Source: Chromera velia
Taxonomy: Eukaryota; Sar; Chromeraceae
Direction: 5' to 3'
NCBI GenBank assembly: GCA_018398765.1
Contig: JAHBMJ010004954.1
Span: 53,138 to 75,924, forward strand
DNA length: 22,787 nt
Translations under genes and position numbers: made by a program
Shown here: positions 20,752-22,787 of the stretch, one piece after another
How positions within the stretch are numbered: the first letter of the stretch is position 1
Layout of the letters: each line of letters starts with the position of its first letter
The notes under the pieces: model-generated
Databases searched by the model: none
What the model was told of the DNA's origin: nothing
What the model saw: only the letters and a program-made list of their open reading frames with translations

Positions 20752-21515
20752 GGAGGGAGGGAGGGAGGGAGAGAGAAAGAGAGGTGGGTTTCGTGACGAT
20801 TGGGCAGGGAGCGTGCATGCGATTCTCTTCGAGAAGGAAGTCAAGCAGCTTCATTGAAGGCAATCAAGCTGTGGACGGATTTGCATGGAGAAAGTGATCC
20901 ATCTGACCTGTCACTGCCTTTCTCCGCACTGCGTCCGTCTTTTGATATTCGTGCATTCATCACCCTTAATTTGTGTTTGGCTCAGTGTCACGAATGAATA
21001 TCCTGTCGGCTATGTATCTTATTTCCCTTTGTACCGTGCGCGTTCATGCACGCACGCATGCAGGATTCATGGGAGAAGCACGTGGAGAATCTGTCGGCCT
21101 GACAGCGTCGTCAAGCACGCTTCCCCAGACTGCTTCTGCTGGGCCAAATTTCCCCTTGAGGCACCAACAGGAGAACAGTGGGGGCATCCCCCCCCTCTCA
21201 AGGACCCCATTCGTGCCTCTGGTCCCTCACTGGCAGAACCCACACCACTACCCTCAGCAGCAGCAGCAGCAACAAGCAATGATGTACGGAGGGAAGGGGG
21301 CGGCACCCGGCGGGCAGTGGCAACAACCTGTGACAGGAGTCCCGGTGGTTGTCGGTCGCTTCTCAACACCAGAAGGGAGAGGGAGAGCAGGGGCTGCCCA
21401 TCCGGCAGGTCTCCCATTGCCTACTGTGCCAGGCCCAGCGCGGGGAGGTGCCCCCGTTGCGTTCGCAGTGCCCATGCCCGGGGGGGTGCCTTCCGGACTT
21501 CCTCGGGGGCCCTGA
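11965..21515 (+). CDS. Atypical protein kinase (kinase-like) with very long low-complexity tail, ~2061 aa
   Basis: Fifteen exons thread in phase: 11965-11977, 12068-12126, 12262-12339, 12546-12576, 12799-12950, 13312-13402, 13846-13949, 14236-14418, 14572-14726, 14963-15100, 15328-15370, 15635-16219, 16429-17163, 17324-20690 and 21064-21515, totalling 6186 nt with a TGA stop. Donors are mainly GTCAGT, GTGAGT or GTACGT; acceptors are TGCAG. Residues ~17-300 are a protein-kinase fold, ending in the usual LxHPWL-like helix (DIADALQHPWL). Residues ~301-445 look partly structured (YRKQFMKQLCLYYKPSGHTL). The remainder is Pro/Ser/Ala/Gly/Arg-rich. The start is the first in-frame ATG after an in-frame TAA at 11935. 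No signal peptide is seen, so a cytosolic or nuclear location is an inference. The kinase exons are secure; the exon 13 to 14 junction is less so, with a GTACCT site near 17130 as an alternative donor. Confidence 0.82.
13739..13779. repeat. CACT-rich microsatellite
   Basis: Degenerate CACT tract near the 3' part of the intron before exon 13846-13949. Pyrimidine-rich TTCCC repeats follow up to the acceptor. Confidence 0.7.
14051..14106 (+). other. Candidate 56-nt alternative (frame-breaking) exon
   Basis: Within the intron between kinase exons 13846-13949 and 14236-14418, this block has a TTATTGCAG acceptor and a GGGGTGAGG donor and reads HVFEREVHSMQNAGVAWL. Its length is not a multiple of three, so including it shifts exon 14236-14418 into a frame that reaches TAG near 14412. 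I left it out of the main model because the frame without it gives clear kinase sequence (GKKFRPPEVF). Confidence 0.35.
15438..15452. repeat. (TC)n tract
   Basis: Short CT dinucleotide run in the intron before exon 15635-16219. Confidence 0.75.
17324..20690 (+). other. Giant 3.4-kb tail exon, low-complexity coding
   Basis: A single frame is open for over 1,100 codons, far beyond chance even in GC-rich DNA, and it joins in phase on both sides. The peptide is dominated by Ala, Ser, Pro, Gly and Arg, with basic patches (GLRRGGRGRGRG), acidic-basic stretches (MEEKEKEVGWEEGERERERG) and alanine runs. It is probably disordered and rich in possible phosphorylation sites. Other frames show shorter open stretches with high third-position GC (18070-18551 and 18606-18986), which I attribute to the Ala/Gly/Pro/Arg-biased codons of the main frame. 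Confidence 0.75.
18849..19126 (+). repeat. Kinase-tail segment duplicated at 8619-8899
   Basis: This 278-bp coding segment of the tail (from GVDRSRQAAVPPVPG to APAPEAV) is the partner of the copy in the minus-strand gene. The two copies are in inverted orientation about 10 kb apart. Here the segment lies inside the long open frame and its ends have no visible target-site duplication or terminal repeat. Confidence 0.93.
20697..20783. repeat. (GT)n(GC)n(GA)n(GGGA)n compound microsatellite
   Basis: Alternating purine-pyrimidine GT and GC runs followed by GA and GGGA runs. It starts six bases downstream of the proposed GTCAGT donor of the giant exon, so it is intronic in the model, although the open frame runs on through it to 20857. 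Confidence 0.9.
21064..21515 (+). other. Terminal exon of the kinase gene
   Basis: The exon begins after CATGCAG, joins the previous exon in phase (G+GA), and ends in TGA at 21513-21515. It encodes about 150 residues rich in Gly, Pro, Gln and Ala, including a polyglutamine run (YPQQQQQQQAMM) from a CAG/CAA repeat at about 21258-21281. Confidence 0.72.
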
Positions 21516-22787
21516 GGGAAGTATGGGGGTGGTGGAGGGACGGTTTTTTTGCTCGGCTTTTTGTTTGTGTGCAACTGCGTCTGTGTGTGGGTGGGTCAAT
21601 GTCTGTGACTCTCTGTGTGTGGTGTCTCCATGGATTGTTTTTCCGGCCTCTTTGGCAAAGAGAAAAAGAGTCTGCGATGGCGCGTTCCGGCCAGATTCTG
21701 TCTGGTCTTGTCTGTCGGAGAAACAGGTGAGATGAGGTTTGGAAGAAGAAGAAGTCTGTCTGTCGGTCCTTTCTGAGAGAGATTATGTCAAACTGAAGCA
21801 ATCGTCTGAAAGGTCGAATGAATTTTGGAGAGAGAGGAGACCGAACCAGCATGCATGCATGGACAATCGAGTCTGCTATCTTGCCCTCCTGTTGACTGAA
21901 CACGGAGGGATGTTTTGTTTCAGTCTGTCTCTGATTGTTTGTCTGTCGTCGAATGTAAAGAAGTGGAAGAATGCATGTGGTAGTCCCTGCCTCACTGTGC
22001 TCTTTTGTGAGGACAGATGGATGGAGGGCCTTTTTTTGAAATGGGAGAATTAAAGCAATTCAGTAAGCGGCAAGGCCACACGTCGCTCGCCTTCCTATCT
22101 AATTCAAGTGACTGACTGGAGGTTCACGAACATGCGACGTTTTTTGGTCGATGCTCTGCAGGAAGTATGCGCGTGCCTGCTCTAGCGTCTCTGACAGATC
22201 TCGGTGTCTCTCTCTTTCTGTTGTGAACACAAGGGTGATAAAATCCATCGGAAAGATATGGAAAATTCACTGCGTACAGAATTCATGAGCAGTTTTGCGG
22301 GGGTTTTTGTGCTGGGTTCTTGTCTAGCTTTTTGAGACCAAGTTGTACATGACCGGAAACCGAGATATAACTCGAAGCACCATCAGTATATGATATTAAA
22401 GTTGCTGTATATCTAGCTGTATATCAAATTCCAACTCATTATATATGAATCATCATATGATTCATGATGATGTATAAATTATTCTAGGAATTATTCAATC
22501 GCTCGTTCAAGCATCATTACTATAGCGTTATTTTAATTAAAAAATGAAAATCATTTTAATTCATTATAGATTTATGATTTCAAGTTGAACTTCAAGTTTA
22601 AAATCAAATTAATTAATACTCTAGTAAATACTGCAAAAGCCCTTCAAAAAATTCTTTTTTTGTTATGCAAATTGCTATGCAGTATAACAAATCGATGGTG
22701 ATCTTATAGATGATTGATTGATTGATTGATTGATATGTTCCGCCCTAGGGCCTTCCCGCTATGTCTATCTGTCGCCAGAGCTAGCAG
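21516..22787. other. 3' flanking region, becoming AT-rich
   Basis: Likely 3' untranslated sequence of the kinase gene up to about 22060, then AT-rich intergenic DNA from about 22230 with many ATTA, TGAT and AAAT runs. I see no supportable gene. Short open frames such as 21739-22053 lack coding character and splice context. Confidence 0.6.
22711..22734. repeat. (TGAT)n microsatellite
   Basis: Six uninterrupted TGAT units in AT-rich intergenic DNA near the right end. Confidence 0.95.

Overview
This is a window of eukaryotic nuclear DNA. Its genes are split into many short exons by introns of roughly 40-800 bp that begin GTCAGT, GTACGT, GTGAGT or GTATGA and mostly end in (T)TGCAG. The introns are pyrimidine-rich and packed with simple repeats (GACA, ACTC, CA, GA, CCCT), while the flanking intergenic DNA is AT-rich. 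This look, together with the divergent kinase, suggests a free-living protist with compact splice signals. An alveolate such as a chromerid alga is my best guess, but that is inference from style only. No prokaryotic, organellar, viral or RNA-gene signature was seen.

Layout. At 1-877 there is repeat-rich sequence that looks like intron. At 878-1110 there is a plus-strand exon, probably the last exon of a gene entering from the left. From 1111 to 3046 lies a convergent, AT-rich intergenic stretch. From 10545 down to 3047, on the minus strand, I can thread a 16-exon gene whose reading phase matches at every junction, giving a predicted protein of about 609 residues that I do not recognise. A 162-base run of N (5717-5878) sits inside one of its introns. 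From 10546 to 11964 lies a divergent intergenic region holding several GC-rich palindromic islands and a possible small spliced upstream ORF. From 11965 to 21515, on the plus strand, a 15-exon gene again threads in phase and encodes about 2061 residues: an N-terminal, strongly degenerate protein-kinase domain (about residues 17-300) followed by some 1,700 residues of Pro/Ser/Ala/Gly/Arg-rich, probably disordered tail. From 21516 to the end is 3' flanking DNA turning AT-rich.

The two most notable points are the unusual kinase and an inverted duplication of about 280 bp. A piece of the kinase tail (18849-19126) reappears at about 96% identity, with its reading frame kept, inside the minus-strand gene (8619-8899), sense strand to sense strand. 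The two large genes are divergently arranged and could share promoter DNA; nothing else in the sequence links their functions.

All exon models were made by hand from splice signals, reading phase and coding appearance, without transcript data.
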